NCBI RefSeq assembly: GCF_000189635.1
Contig: NW_002476149.1
Location: 62,001-126,000 of the forward strand
Direction: 5' to 3'
From: Tetrahymena thermophila SB210
Taxonomy: Eukaryota; Ciliophora; Oligohymenophorea; Hymenostomatida; Tetrahymenidae
Length of the DNA stretch: 64,000 nt
The notes beneath the pieces are model-generated. The model saw nothing but the letters and a program-made list of their open reading frames with translations, was not told where the DNA came from and made no database searches. Position 1 is the first letter of the stretch. Every line of letters starts with the position of its first letter. The translations under genes were made by a program, and so were the position numbers. Positions 12,711-26,494 of this stretch are shown piece after piece.

Positions 12711-13790
12711 TCATTTAATGTTAGAAGTTGAAACATCCTCTAACATTTCTTCGAGTTCTTAAAACTCCTTATCAAGCTCTTCTAAGTCTTTATCTAGTTG
12801 ATCATTGTTAGTAGGAACATAATCTTTCTTGAGGTTTTATCTAGCACTTTAAATTCTTTGTTTGCTTGTAAGAGTGATGTCATTTGGTTTTTCGTTTAAA
12901 TTAAGTAATAATTCATCGACCTACTTTTCCCACTCACTTATTCCTACCATAATATCTTCGTTAATACCATATTTTTTAGCGTCTGAATTCAAATCGTTTT
13001 CATAATCATTTATCTATTTGTTTTTATCTGTTTCAGACTTAATTTTATTATATTCTACTTCAATTTAGGCTTTTTATAAGTACTCTTCAATATTTCCAAT
13101 TTAAGAAATCTTCTTTTTAGAATCTTCTATTTGCTTGAATAGCTTACTATCCTAATCATTGACTTAAGAACTATTAGTGCTAGATTTATTTTCTTTTTCA
13201 TCTGTTTTTTTCATATATTTTTAATAGTTGCTAAAATCTTAGTTGTATTGCTCTTAAATCTATTACACTTATTCAAGATACTCTTCAAATTCCTTTTGTT
13301 CTTTTATTTTTTTTTAAAGCTCTTCATTTTCCTCTACACTTGTGGCAGCTCTTTATTTATTCATCTTAAGCTATTCTTCTAACTCCTTTTACTATTATTC
13401 TCTCCATTGTCTCGTTTCCTAAATAAACTGATTTAAGTCCTAAATCATATCTTTGTGATCAAATATGAAATTCATAGGATGATAAGGATTTTTTTCTAAA
13501 AGCTATTTCATCATTTAGAAATATTCTGAGTTATTCTACATAAGTCCTCTATTTTAGGATCCATCTGTTGTTTAAGGTCTAACTTGATTTTATTAGATCT
13601 CGTCATCTTCGCTAAAGTCGCTACTATCACAATTACTTTTAGAATCTTTAAATTCCGAATTAGAAACACTCCTTGATTTTTTATTCTTTATTAAGGAATT
13701 ATTCTACTGCTACTACATCATAGTATTCTTTTCTAACTCCTTATCCAATTTTAGCTCCCTTAAAGCTCTGATGCTATTTGGTTAGAACAT
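12711..13790 (-). CDS. coiled-coil protein of unknown function
   Basis: An intronless frame of 359 codons plus TGA. I do not recognise a family. The first 90 residues are Gln/Ser/Lys-rich and disordered (MFQPNSIRALRELKLDKELE at the start, SSDFSEDDE further in). A conserved-looking patch, NPYHPMNFIFDHKDMIQDLN, follows. From about residue 120 it is predominantly heptad-like with many E/K/Q (REQQQKELEEQLKMNKQ, QKKIKEQKEFEEYLEQVQ). The C-terminal part (DINEDIM-like turn, SEWEKQVDELLLNLNE, DQLDKDLEELDKEFQELEEM) is a second acidic coil. No signal peptide or TM segment is present. A cytoskeletal or axonemal role would fit the composition but is not shown. Confidence 0.82.
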
Positions 13791-14431
13791 GTTTTATTTA
13801 ATTTAATGGTAAAAAATCTTTTAAAATATTATATTTAAATTCTTTTGAGGCAACCAACAATTTTTGATAAAGAAAATATATAAAAACAAGTTTTTTATAA
13901 TTGAATTAATTTTTAAATTAGTGAAAATTAACAAAAATACCAAAGAAAATTTTTTTCAATTTTTAAATTATTATAAAAAACACAAATTATAACTCTTCAA
14001 GTTATTATTATTATTATTACAATATATGTATATTTTAAAAAGAAAAAAATTTTTGTATTTGTGATAAATATGACACAATAAGCTTCTAATTAAAAATATG
14101 CATCTGTAGATAATTCATCAATTAATACTTCAATAATTTTATATATATCATATGAATTTTTGACTCAATAAAGTTGATTTTTAGTGTAATTTATTTAATT
14201 AATTTGGTTAATTTTACCTAATTTTTTTATTAATTTAATATTTTATTATGAGGATAAAATGGATGTAAAGATTTTTTGAATAAAATAAATTCATTTTAAA
14301 TTAAATTAATTGAATCAGTCGAAATAAAATTAATGAAATACAATTTTTCATGCAAAATGTAATTGATTAACAAAAAGTAAGTAAATATCTTTATTTGAAT
14401 AATATGGTTGATAAATAATCATATGTTTGCT
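13791..14431. other. intergenic
   Basis: AT-rich spacer that should carry the promoter of the coiled-coil gene and the 3' UTR of the large membrane-protein gene. A short run of ATT triplets sits at about 14006-14018. No gene seen. Confidence 0.5.
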
Positions 14432-17400
14432 TCAAACATTTACTATTTTTCTAGCAGAACCTCTTTGTGTATTATTAATTGATACTGCTGAAGAGGGATT
14501 GATTGATGTTATTGAAGAGGGTTTCATATTTTCTTAATCTGGTACTCCAAGATTTTAATCAACATGTATACTTTAGTTAGCTGATATAACGTGATTAGGA
14601 GCTTTCATATGACTGACTTCCTATTAAACAACTTACTCAAGTTAAACTTCATTTGTTTCAGGTAAAAGACCGTATTTCATTTTTCTTCTTACCAAAATGA
14701 CTAATATTACAATTGTTATTGCAGAACCTACAATAATAGCGTATAATATATAATTAAATGCATCGCTTTGTTCTTAATAAATTGGTGAATCTACTGAATA
14801 TACTTTCTCAATATTATACATCAATTTAGCTTATTGATGGTTATATTCTACACTAGCCTAGACAGTAAAATAGAAATTATTGAAATCTCTATCTTCAAGT
14901 ATTTTCTTTTTATCAAATGACACAGTTTAATTTTCATTAAATTATTCGCTGATATATGAAGTAATGAATAATCCAGATTCTTTTTTCACTTCATTGGGCT
15001 TTTCCTCAACACCATCATCAAGCTCAAGCAAATCAATTTGAGGACATAACTGATTCTATACATCTTAAACTTTTTTGAAAAGGTAAACTTCATACTTAAT
15101 TTTTGGTTTAACATTTTCTAATTAATATTCCGTCTTAATACTAACACCTTCAAAGAATAAGTTAACTTTATCATCTTTGACATCGAAAGATATTGCTTTA
15201 TTAATTTATTATTGAATAATTGAAATTTATTAAAATAAAATGAATAATATTTTATTTACATTCTGAAGGAAGTTTTATTTATTAATAGAGTGATATCTAA
15301 CCCTTCTATATCTTTTATGAGTGAACATTAAAGAAGGTTTCTTATTTTCCAGTCTTTAATTCAAAGAAAATCTCTTTTTCTTTTTCAAAAGATTCATAAA
15401 TATAAACATTTTTTGGAGCTTCTGTAAGCAAGATTGAACGAGTAATATGCTGCTTATTGTCCGTATAACGTATAAGACCCAAAGAATCTAATTTTCCATA
15501 ACAAACATGGAAGACTATTTCCATTCCAGTTTCATGCTATTTAAAATAATTAATATTAATCAGAATTTAATAGTTTAAAAATTTTACCTCTTATAATTCA
15601 GTTGAAACTGTTTTCTTTTGAACAATTTCTGTTTTAGAGTCGCCTAATAGATGAGCTGAGTAATGTGCATTAGGCTGTAAGAAAATTGAGTCATTTTAGG
15701 TCATAAAAACTTTCAAAAATAGTTTATCCTAAAGATCTTTATACTTCGGATTAACTGGCCACTTTAACATTATCTAGTATTATCCTTACTTGGCTTTAAA
15801 TGAAAGTGAATAGCTTTCATGGAATTTATGCATGCTATAAGAAACAGCTTAGTAGTTATCATATCTCTTTTCAATATAGTGTATTACAACTTCTGGCTTA
15901 TACAATAAGAGAGTATGCTCATCACTCACAACATTTTCAACAAGTATATTGAGTTTAAGCTAATTTAATGTTTTAATAAATTCAATTAAAAATTATTTCA
16001 TTAACAATAATTACCAATTCTTCAGGCTATTAGGGATTGAAGAAAAATTGTATCTTAAATTCTTGATTGGGTTCAAGTGCTAAATACTTTAGCTATCCAA
16101 ATTTGTAGGTCACTAAATCATCAAACTTTACTGCTTAAACTGAGAAAGAGCATTCAGAGCATGAAATTGATACCTATAAATCCTAACCAATAGTATATGG
16201 TATTTCTACAAAGTATAATAATTTGTACAGGACATCTTTCCCGTTTAAGGTAACTGTTGCTTAAGCTTCTCCATATTCCGTATTGAGAATTAGGAATCCT
16301 TGTTCCTGGCTCTAAAATAATTAAAATTAAAAATAAATAAATTATATTAATTTATTTATTATTTTAAATTTTTTACATGATACTACAGCTTCTAGGTCTT
16401 GCGCTAACTCTCAAATTTATAAGAATATATTTAGTTATATAGCATCAGCTAAGACTCTGTAGCTGATATTTATAAAGCAAATTTACTATTCTAATTGAAT
16501 GAGTAGACTTGTATGTAATACATGCAATCATCACAATCCAATATTTTTACATTGAGTTATTCACTTTCTGCATCATATTTATTTGATAACTTTGATATTT
16601 TTTTTATATTGAAAAAAATAAACTGTAAATAAAATAAAATTTACTGCATAATTTCCACCAATAATATCAGGTAAAGATCCGTTTTGAATTATGCCAAGAT
16701 TCATTTTTTTCACAGCTATTTTAGGTTTACCATATTAGGGAATAATTTTTATTGTAAACTCTGTCTCTGCAGGATGTGGAGTATATTCAAAGTACAAGCC
16801 GCTATTCTAATTTAATAAAGAAAAAATTTAAATATTTTTTCAAATAAAAATATTATTCAAATTACTGCTGAAAGCTTATAGTTATAAATGCTGTTTTAGA
16901 ATAGTTCCTGGACATGTAAAATTTCTTATGTAACAGTAATTTAGAATCTACTATAAGCAAATTTAGAGTAAACACCAATAATATAAACTCCTTATAGAGA
17001 ACCGTTTTAAATTTCTAAAGGCTAGCTGATTTCTAAAATATTATCGTCATAATCTTATTTATTCAAAAATAATGTTATTTATATATTTAAAAGGTTTAAT
17101 TATATTTTTACTTTGTAGTTGTAAGGACCATCCGTAATCCTTGAAAGGTAAAGGTCTCTATTTTAAATAAATAAATTTAATTATAATATGAAAAAATATG
17201 AATTTTTTTTACATTTTCTTCACCAAAAACTACAAAAACATCTATTTCTGATGAATCTAAAGGCAACACATGTATCTTAATAGGATCTTCTGAATTACTA
17301 ATATACTTAAAGTATTCCATGCTCTATTATCCTGCATGACCAACTACAGGTTTTCCTTTTTGAAGTTCAACAATACCAGAATTTATGCTCAGTCTAAATT

Positions 17401-20400
17401 TATCTTAAATATCTGAGTCATTGCTTGTAAAAATAGAAATATCAAGACCACATACGTAGCGAGGATCTGAGAATTTACAGAACTCTTCAATATCTTTCTT
17501 AGGAACTTTTATGTAATTGTGATCATAAAATTACTTACCATCAGACTTGTATTAGCAAGCACTTTATTATGGATAATCTATCATGTCCTTTTAATTAAAA
17601 TAGATACTTTTAGATAAAAAATTTTAACTTTAAAAAATAAATTTTACAAATTAGCTTTGTGAGTTTATAATTGTTGCACATATTATTAAGCCTTTTGCAT
17701 TTTAAGTAGTTATAACTACAGTTTCAGGTTTATTTATAATATAGTTAACTTGAATAGGTTTTGATATTCTATCTGGTACCAATAAAAGATTTGAGTATCC
17801 ATCATATGCCATAATAGGTGTACCTTCAACTTGTTCATCAACTTAGATCTAGTAATCACATTCCTATTTAGTAATTTGAATCAATTTTAATCTTCATAAT
17901 CGAATAAAATTAATTTACTTAGTTTGATAAAAGATTGATGTACAAGTAACACATATTTGAGCCTTAGTTTTAGCAACCTTTTTAAATTGTTTCTTCAGGA
18001 ATAGAGGCAATGTCGTTACTATACTCTTTGAAATAGCTGGCCTATCCACTAAAAATTTCATTGAAATCAAGTTAGATTTTAATATTGTTTTATCTACTAT
18101 TAACTACGGTCTTAGTTATTTACAGGTTTTTAGGCTACAATATCTTTTTTTTTAATATTGTTTAATTATTATTAATATTCTAAGATATCAAAAAAATATA
18201 CTGGAATTTTGTAAAGCACTGTGCTCTAAGAAGATATATGACCTTTAGCTGGCTTGGAATACTCTAAGATTGAATAAGCAAAACTGAAGTGGTACTTTAT
18301 CACATAGAATTAAGAGAGCTCTTTGTGTACTGGAACAACAATTATATAAAGTTTCTTCTTTTAAATAGAACTGATAGCATCAGAATCCAAGTGTAAGTCT
18401 GTTTTAGAATGCTAAGTGAACTACCATTCAAAATTTTCATATTTGCCTGTGATAAACAAATCTCTATCCTTTGTCATATACACTTAATACTAAAAATAAA
18501 AATATTCAAATAAGAATTTTTCTAAATGAAATAAATTATAGCTACTTCATTAGTGTTCTAATCTAATTTCACCCAAACTTCAGGGTACTTGTCTTCAAAG
18601 TTAGTGATAGAAATTTCAAAATATGATAGCTTACTGCCTGTTGACTCCATCACCTATTATGGAATGTCTTGTTTTAACTTCAAGATATTTATTTCACCTC
18701 TCTTTTCTGGACGATTTACAACTGGAGTGATAGTATATTAAGAATCAGCTATTATATAAGTACAAGAAAAATAAAACTTAATAAAAATTAAATTATTATG
18801 TATTAAATTACTGTTTCCAAAAACTGTAATGTAATAAAATCCAATCTTAGGATTTTAAAATGACATTTCATTCCATTAACTAACTTAAATTGGATATGAA
18901 TTATTATCTAAACTAACATTTGTTCCATCAGCTGAGAAAAATGCAGAAACTGTAATCTTTCCGAACAATGTTTTAGCAACAAATTTAACTTCATCTATAA
19001 TATCAACGACTTAAAACTATTTTATAAAGTTGTAAGATTTATATTTTTTTATTAAATAATTTGAAATTACTCTGTAAATGTTATCTTCTTGCTCAGCAAC
19101 ACTATCAAAAATACTTTCGTTTTCTCTAATAGCTATGTGTCTAATGTATTTGCTAGAAGAGATAGCTTCAATTGTATATTCAAAATCTTTTTAAGGAGAA
19201 TAAACCACAATTAAGTAAGTGCAAGAAGGGAAACCTTTTTAATTTAGAAAATAATTTTAAAATTTACTAGAAAATTAAAATAAATTTACTGTCGTGAACT
19301 TCCTTATAGTCTTTGTACTCAGGACAATTCTATGGCACATGGTTGAATTTAACAATTTAACTTTGAGATGAAGATGGATTACTGATCTAGAAAAATCCTT
19401 TTTTCTTTTATATATCTCCCTAAGTGACTATGCAGTTATCTGCACTTGGACAGAGCTTAATATATAATTCAGCATAGGGATTATCACCATGGAGAACAAC
19501 CTTCACTGTTTAAGAATGGTTACCTAATAGAGTCAATTTGTACTCTTCAGGAGTTGCTTTACTAGCCTTACCTGTAATAGGATGGTTGATAGTGATCTAT
19601 TGATTTAAATTATCAACAAAATCAGCTTTGATACTAAAAACACATCTGCTTTTCTTAGTTTTGATATTAATCCAATAAACCTTTTTTAAAAAACAAATTT
19701 ATTATTAAGGAAAACAAAATAAGTTTTTATAAATTTATTCAAATTTTCTCAAAAAAATTTTTTTTGCTTTTATTCAAATCGAAATAATATTTATTTATGA
19801 CATTAAATTTATTTTTTATCTAAAATATAAAGCAATTATTATAAATATTACATGATCTTCTCTCTTATGCTAATCATAATGAATTCTTATAGCTTGCGCA
19901 TTCTCTTCTTCAGATTTAAACATGTAGCTACTTTAATCTTAGGGTTATATTTAAGAGGGGTGTACACTCAGAGAACAAGTTCCAGACTTAGGAACTAATT
20001 AGAAATTAATAGTCTTTTAATTTAAATTAATATGTTCTATTTCTTTAAAGTAATTTAAGTCTAGTTTCATCACTAATTCAGAATTAGCTTCTACCTAATC
20101 ATAGTAGATTTTAAATGGATCAACTTCTCTTACTTTGTCATAACCGTATGTATTTATTTTGATTAAACTACCCTTTTTTGCATCTATTAATAAATGAAGT
20201 GAGCATTTTCCTTTACATATTTTATCTCCTCTTATTTCGAAAACACCTATTTATAAAATTAAAAAATTAAACTTACTGGCCTTTTTAATTATTAATTGAA
20301 TTAAAATATAATTAATTTATGAAATTTATCATCTTATTTAAATTAATTTGACTATATACCTTTTATAGGACCATAACCAAGCTATCCGGCTTCGTAAATA

Positions 20401-21089
20401 ACTTTTGCATCATCTTCAGATATAACACTCATAGTAAAATAGTGTTCTATTTCTATTGGATTTAATAACTCTGCAGTTAATATGAATGTATTAATTGGCT
20501 TTTCAGTAGTATTTTCTATTTAAATTTAAAGTTCCAAATCATTTGATTCCTTAACAACCAAAATCTTCTCATCATCTATATTTTAAAAATGAATATCAAA
20601 ATAAATCCTATTAAGTCAACTATTCAAGTTTGCTAATGATAATTTACTTATAGGGAGAGGAAGAGAGTTTTCATAAGAAGTATAAAGCTCAAAACTGCAA
20701 TCATTTTAGCAGCTAACAGTAAAAATGACCTTAACATCATCTGAACTTGGGTTGAATTACTTAATTTAACTTGCAGGAATAAGACAAACATCATACTCAT
20801 AACGAGAGCAAACTACATCACTGTCTTTCTTGCTTAAAGGAGTTTTACCTTAGAGTGAAATGTAAATTTAAGTGTCTTATCTTAGAGTCAAACTTTCTAC
20901 TTCTATCATCAAATAATCGGCCTAGTTCTTAACTAAATTGGCTTATATTTCATAAACTAAAGGACCATTAGCTTTTTTAAATTCAAATATTTTTTCTTTA
21001 TGAAGTTCCACCACTTCAGGTGATGCTGCTGAAGTGAGACAGAAAATCAAAAAGAGTATTGCTAATGCTTTATAACTTTTTTTAGACAT
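14432..21089 (-). CDS. large secreted/type I membrane protein with repeated CxxC strand motifs
   Basis: A multi-exon gene, about 17 short introns, roughly 1900 residues. It starts at ATG 21089 with a clear signal peptide (MSKKSYKALAILFLIFCLTS then AASPEV). It ends in one TM helix (YAIIVGSAITIVILVILV, near 14700-14750), the basic stop-transfer RRKMKYG, and a Gln/Ser-rich cytoplasmic tail of about 85 residues ending at TGA 14432-14434. The ectodomain looks like tandem beta-sandwich units with a recurring strand motif: VSCQNDCSFELYTS near 20700, SCSECSFSVQAV near 16155, DCDDCMYYIQVYSF near 16530. I do not recognise a named family. It resembles the large ciliate-specific 'transmembrane protein' groups and may be a surface or secretory-pathway receptor or coat protein. 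The ends are well supported; individual exon edges are not. Confidence 0.8.
14680..14760 (-). other. C-terminal transmembrane helix and stop-transfer of the large membrane protein
   Basis: An uninterrupted hydrophobic stretch (AIIVGSAITIVILVILV) is followed directly by RRKMK. Together with the N-terminal signal sequence this gives a type I topology: long extracellular or luminal domain, short cytosolic tail. Confidence 0.8.
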
Positions 21090-22904
21090 TCTGTTTTTTC
21101 TCAGATTCTCAATTAAAAGTAATTAATTTATTAAATTAAATTATATTCAATTAAGAAAATAAGGTTTATGTTTAAAAAGAATCTTTATTGACATAAAATA
21201 TCTACTTATGTGATTATTTTTTCCATAAAAAAGAAATACATAAAGTTCTATAAAAAAAAAGAGGTCCATTAGATTTATTTAATACTTATTTATACTGTAA
21301 AAACCCCCAACCAAATAAAAAGCTGTTGATCAATTGAATTGTAAAAATTGCTCTCTCTCTTAAATAACTCAAATTCTTTCTAATTCATTTTAGGTTGCTT
21401 TAAAATTTATTACTTTTGAATAAGATATGAAAAAATTTAAACATAAATGTTATACTGGATTTAGATTGATAAGGCTTGGAATCTGCTATTATTTTTAGCA
21501 TATGGAAGTAATTGTGTTGATTTTTTACGAAAAATGTGTTATGTTATATTTATTGCCTAAACATGAAAATTAATAAATTTCTTTTAATTTCTGAAGTAGT
21601 TTATCTTCCACTAAATCATAAATGATTAAAAGGAATATAATTTACTTGATTTTAAATAGTAATTCAATAATTATGAACCGTAAAAAGAAAAAACAATTAG
21701 TATCTAAAATTCTAGACTTAGATTTGCATTTTTTCTTTTTTTTTTTATTTTTAAGAGTAACAAATAACTAATTTCAAACATTTTTTTACTGATTTAGTTG
21801 CTAACTAGATCAAGTAAAATTTGATAAATAATTTTTAAGTACTACACATTTTGATAGTAATATTATTGTTTTACTATTTAAAGATATTGATTAATACTTT
21901 TAATGTATATAGACTTTAAGTTACTGGACTAATAGATCAAACTCAATCTTATATCTATTATTTTTAACAAACAATTAAAAAAAAGATTAAAATCTGCATG
22001 CAAAGTATTATATTCCTAAAAATTGGTTTAATATTTTACTAAAAATGTAAAAATATTTGGCAAAACATTTACAAATATGTCAATTATTTATATCTTACTT
22101 TGTCTGTCTTTGTTACTTAATTGTAATCAAAAAATAAATTCAGTGAAAAAAATCTTATCAATTAAATTTTGTATCAAAAATTATTTATTTTTACCACAAC
22201 TTAATTTAATAAATCATGATTAATTTCCCAATACTTTAATTGATAAAAGTTACATATTGATATGAAAGATCATGGTTTTAATCACTATTTATTAGATTCC
22301 TTACATAAAAATTTTAATTCATTATTTACCATTATTTATTGAGCTTAGATATCAAATTAAAAGACAACTCAAATCTTCCAATCTAAATTAATAATTAGAA
22401 ATAAAACAAAAAAAAAGGTAGCTTACTGAATTTAGAATTAAAACTTTTAAAATTTATAATTAAACTAGTCTTAAAAATAAAGTGCTTGTTAAAATAAAAA
22501 GAATAATTTTTAAATTTTGTATTTATAAATTAATTTTTTTAATTTATTGTTTTTTATAACAAATTTTTTATTTTTGTAGGTATTTTAATAGCATAAATGT
22601 TACAGTGAATATCCAAATAGTAATAAAATTTATTAAATTTTATTTTTTTCCACAAGAAATTAAGTAATATATATATCTATTTAATTGTAATTTTTATTTA
22701 AGAAAGAAAAATCAAATTTTTTTAAGAATTTTTTTGTATTGTATAATAAATAACTCATAATAATATTTTATAAATGTTTTAAACCATCATAAGTAAGCTT
22801 TTCTAGTAATAAATAACACAAAATTTTATGTATACAAATTGTTTAATCTTAATAATATAATATGTCTTTAATATCCTTCGACAATAAATAAATAGACTTA
22901 TTTA
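21090..22904. other. 1.8-kb intergenic stretch
   Basis: Between two minus-strand genes: the promoter side of the large membrane protein and the 3' side of the Aurora kinase. It is very AT-rich with many poly-A/T tracts and short frames only. A single CCCCCAACC at about 21305 recalls the C4A2 ciliate telomere unit but is not repeated. No RNA gene or coding frame is convincing. Confidence 0.5.
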
Positions 22905-24810
22905 TCAATTTTCATTATACATTTTAACCCATTTATGGTTAAGAGCTTATTCTAAATTCATTCTTTTTGAAGGTTATTTTGTTAAAAGACGAGAAATGAA
23001 ATCGACTACGTCTGATGATAAATAATCTGGATATTTAATATCAACTTATTTTATTTTTTCATATGTTTTTTTATTTTATCTATCTTCAAAGGGAGGAGAA
23101 CCAACACAAAATTCATATGTTAATATACCTAAGCACCATAAATCAGCATGACTACCATGGCTCTAATGTTCAACCATTTCAGGAGGCAGATAATCTGTTA
23201 ATTAAATTAATTAACTATTTATTATTAAAATTTAAGAATAAATACCTAAAGTTCCACATAGAGTATTTCTCTTATTGCTTGGAGCATGTGCTGACCATCC
23301 AAAATCTGAAATTTTTATTGTTCCCTATATGTAAAATTTTATGAAAATTAATTAAAGATTTATATCCTCATAATCTAATTAAAATTATTACATCACAGTT
23401 AAGCAAATTTTCTGGTTTTATGTCTCTATGAATTACATGCTTACTGTGTAAATACTTTAGAGCAGATGCTACCTATTTTATATATTTTGCAGCTGTAACT
23501 TCATCAAATCTTCTGAGAGGCTTTAAATTATTAAAGAATATTAAGTTTAATAATTAATATAAAATAAATAGATATATTTATCTCAAATGTTAAATATAAT
23601 TTAGAATGTAATAAATAGCAATCAAATTTAAATTTTAATCTCAAAATCTAAATTGAAAATTAAATTTCTTTAATGTTTTATTAATTTTCTATTTTCAATA
23701 ATTTTTTTTGGTTGTTGATTGAAAAATATTTAAAAAACTTTTTTTAAAAACTAAAAATTTAAAAATTTTATTTTAGTTAGTTGTTAGTTAATTGGCTATT
23801 TTTAAATCAAGATAGATTATAAAATTAGATAATTTAAAAAAAAATAAAATAGATTTATTAAAATTCATAAAATTAATTATCAGAAGTCATTAAAAATATT
23901 TTAAAATAAAAATAATTTTTACTTGAGATTTTAATTCTTTGTATAACTCTCCTCCAGAAGCATATTCTAATATTAGGTATATTTTTTTATCATCCCAAAA
24001 GAATCCATACATTTATAAGATGTTTTCATGCTTTAAATGAGATTGTATTTCAATTTCTCTTCTAAATTATATTTCTGCATTATTATCGATTAACTACTTT
24101 TTGCTTAAAACTTTTATCGCAACTATAAATTTAGTTTTACGTTCACGAGCTAAGTAGACATGTCCAAATTTACCAGATCCTAAAGGACGCCCTATTTCAA
24201 AATCTTGTATACTCCATTCATAAGGATTAAATATACGATCTTAAGTTCCTTTATAAATATTATGATAAGGGGGAGATTTTTTTATATTTTATTAGGCTTG
24301 TTAGTTTATTAAAGGAGATTTATTTTTATTTTCATTATTATTAGGGTCATCGTTTTCTTTGTCAGAAATTTCTTTCTTTTATTTTAAGCAGCTCAAAAAC
24401 GGGAAAAATGTTTTATTTTCTTTTATATCAAATATTAGTTCCTATTATTGGTTTGCCTTCTAAATAGAACCATTGGTGTTATTTCCTATTTAAAACGGAC
24501 CAACTTACATATTATTTAACGCATTTTACTATCCTTACTTGTTTATATTTGCTTTGTATTAACTTGAGAAAATATTTTAACTTGAATTCGTTGATTAATT
24601 ATTAAAAAATGCAGTTTCATTAAACTTGCCTGTAGATTGCTATAAATCTTTTGAATTAGATTTAATCTATTTAGACTAAACAGATAGCTCAGAATCACTA
24701 TTTTTATTCGAAATGTTTTATTATATTTTAGAATTATTTGCCTCATTGCTGTTGCTGGATTTAAAAAAGGAAGTGTTTGAGGTGTTAAAAAAGTATTTAG
24801 CGAAATCCAT
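22905..24810 (-). CDS. Aurora-family mitotic Ser/Thr kinase
   Basis: Exons are 24810-23923, 23520-23392, 23324-23246 and 23194-22905. All three introns are GT..AG; the first is 402 bp, unusually long here. About 200 disordered Asn/Gln/Ser-rich residues precede the kinase domain: [20 protein letters not shown] (P-loop), VAIKVLSKK (catalytic Lys), [38 protein letters not shown], and the diagnostic activation segment NTLCGTLDYLPPEM, then [20 protein letters not shown]. The 'WSxHAPS...RxTxCGTLDYLPPEM' signature is specific for Aurora kinases, which act on spindle poles, kinetochores and the midzone. The domain ends at KRMNLEQALNHKWV. The split of Aurora A or B type cannot be told from sequence alone. 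The long N-terminal extension could hold degradation or targeting signals. Confidence 0.93.
23521..23922 (-). other. unusually long intron of the Aurora kinase gene
   Basis: The donor GTAAAAATT and acceptor TTTAAAG bracket 402 bp of AT-rich sequence between ELYKELKSQ and [13 protein letters not shown], where the family has no extra residues. Most introns in the window are about 30-130 bp, so this one stands out. No open frame or RNA-like structure was seen in it. Confidence 0.75.
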
Positions 24811-25138
24811 TTTAACAAACTAGAGTTTTAAATTATATATATATATTTGTGTATGTATGTATGTATATTCTGATTTTTAATGTTCTAAAATTTTTGATAT
24901 CTTTTTAGAACAATATTAATGTTGCGAACTAATAATCAATCAATTTTTTGAATTTCAATTTTTAAAATTATCCGCTCTTTTTATTACTCATTCTTATTAA
25001 TAATTAATTATTTGCAATTACAAATACAAAAAGCTATTTCTATCTACAGCTAGTTATAAAATTCAATTTATTTAAAGATAAATAGAGTTATTTAAATTAT
25101 TACAGAAACAAAAATAATGAATAAACGGATAAATAAAT
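24811..25138. other. intergenic, Aurora promoter side
   Basis: A 328-bp spacer. A TA-rich stretch with TATG/GTAT units (about 24833-24872) lies just upstream of the Aurora start and may be part of its promoter or 5' UTR. No gene seen. Confidence 0.5.
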
Positions 25139-26494
25139 TCATAATGATAAAAATAAAAAAGGAAGAAGCAAGTTATCAACTTAGGCTGTGAAACACTCTA
25201 TAAAAGCCAATAATATTACCTTAATATAAAACCAATCATTCATAACTATCATATTTTACTTGTCCCTAATAACTAAAAAGTTAAAAAGCTTAACAAATAA
25301 AATAATAGAACCAATAAATGCTAAAAATCCTTCAAGTGTTTTTCTGTTATTGAAATACTTGAATACTTTCAATTTTCCGATGCTCCTTCCAATTATTGCT
25401 GCAAAACTATCTCCGATTCCAAGAATTAAAACTCCACTCAGAGCCTTTTCATAAAACGAGCTTAGATTCACTTCAAGCAAGTTGTATTCATAAATAAAAG
25501 GATAAGATACACCTAAAAGTAAATAAACATGCGTTAAAATGAGCTTTTTAGAATCTCTTTCATCTATAAATTGTGATACAAATTAATCCAGGCGATTAAA
25601 AATAAGGATACTTGTAGAAAACTCTTATCTTAAAAATTCTAATATAAAGAAAATCCATATAAGTCCACTAGAAGCCATTAAAGTCAAGTTTGGTGCTATG
25701 TAAACACCTCCAGAAAAAATCAGGACTACTTAAAAGTGGAAAATTTTTCTTACGTAAATAAGTTAAATTCTTTTCTTGCATAATTCACTTAACAAGATAC
25801 CTATTATTGTCACTACAACCATATAAACTAAGCAATAAATAGAATTTTTTTCTTGTAGAGTCAGAGTAATTAACTTTATTGGATTAAACTTAACTAAATG
25901 TAACATTATACCTAATTATATAGTAATCAATCCAAAAGGAATTAGAACACTTTTTAAGATAAACTAAAATACTAACAAGCTAATTAAAGGAATAGCAATT
26001 GATGATATCAAAAATAAATCTGCAACTTAAGAAATATCTTACAAGTAACCATAATGAGGAATAAATGCAAACAATAGACATAAAAATTCAGTACATACTT
26101 TTGTAAATAAAAGTGCTTCGCAGAATGTGAGAAGATTTTTATATTATCTGAGCATTAAAACAAGCAAAAGGCCTTAAAGTATATTCTAAAATACGTGCTT
26201 AAATTCATTTTCATGTATAAGAGATAAAATTGAAAAAGTAACTATGAGAATTAAGTTTATTAGCTTAATTATTTTGGAGCTTTTAATGTCATCTCTAATA
26301 AAATACCATTTTGATTTTTAGATTTGCTAATTATTCCTAAAGTTTTATTGTTCGTTTAAGTAAATAAAAGTATAAATAAGTAGCTCTAAAATATAATCTA
26401 AAGAATGCCCGTATTTAAAATGAGCTTTGTCTTTTATTTCAGCTATAAATAAAATCGCTAATTCAGATAATCCCTATTGTATAATTTATGACAT
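25139..26494 (-). CDS. DOLK: dolichol kinase
   Basis: An intronless frame of 451 codons plus TGA. The enzyme phosphorylates dolichol with CTP in the ER membrane, giving dolichyl phosphate for N-glycosylation and GPI anchors. The protein is almost wholly hydrophobic helices. Family marks sit in the C-terminal half: RKIFHF, the THVYLLLGVSYPFIYEY segment, the CTP-binding LILGIGDSFAAIIGRSIGK, then RKTLEGFLAFIGS and the last motif ECFTAQVDNLLLPF. It is a little shorter than the yeast (Sec59) and human enzymes, mainly in the N-terminal membrane part. The start at 26494 is the first Met and the frame begins with an amphipathic stretch; the region just upstream is AT-rich. It is divergently oriented to the next gene, sharing a 1.4-kb spacer. 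Confidence 0.92.

Noticed and set aside
21300-21315. CCCCCAACC resembling the ciliate telomere repeat C4A2
   Set aside because: Only one imperfect copy, inside an intergenic region with genes on both sides; no tandem array.
23063-23344. Plus-strand 93-codon frame
   Set aside because: Antisense to the Aurora kinase exons that carry the activation loop and C-lobe; it even spans two of that gene's introns.
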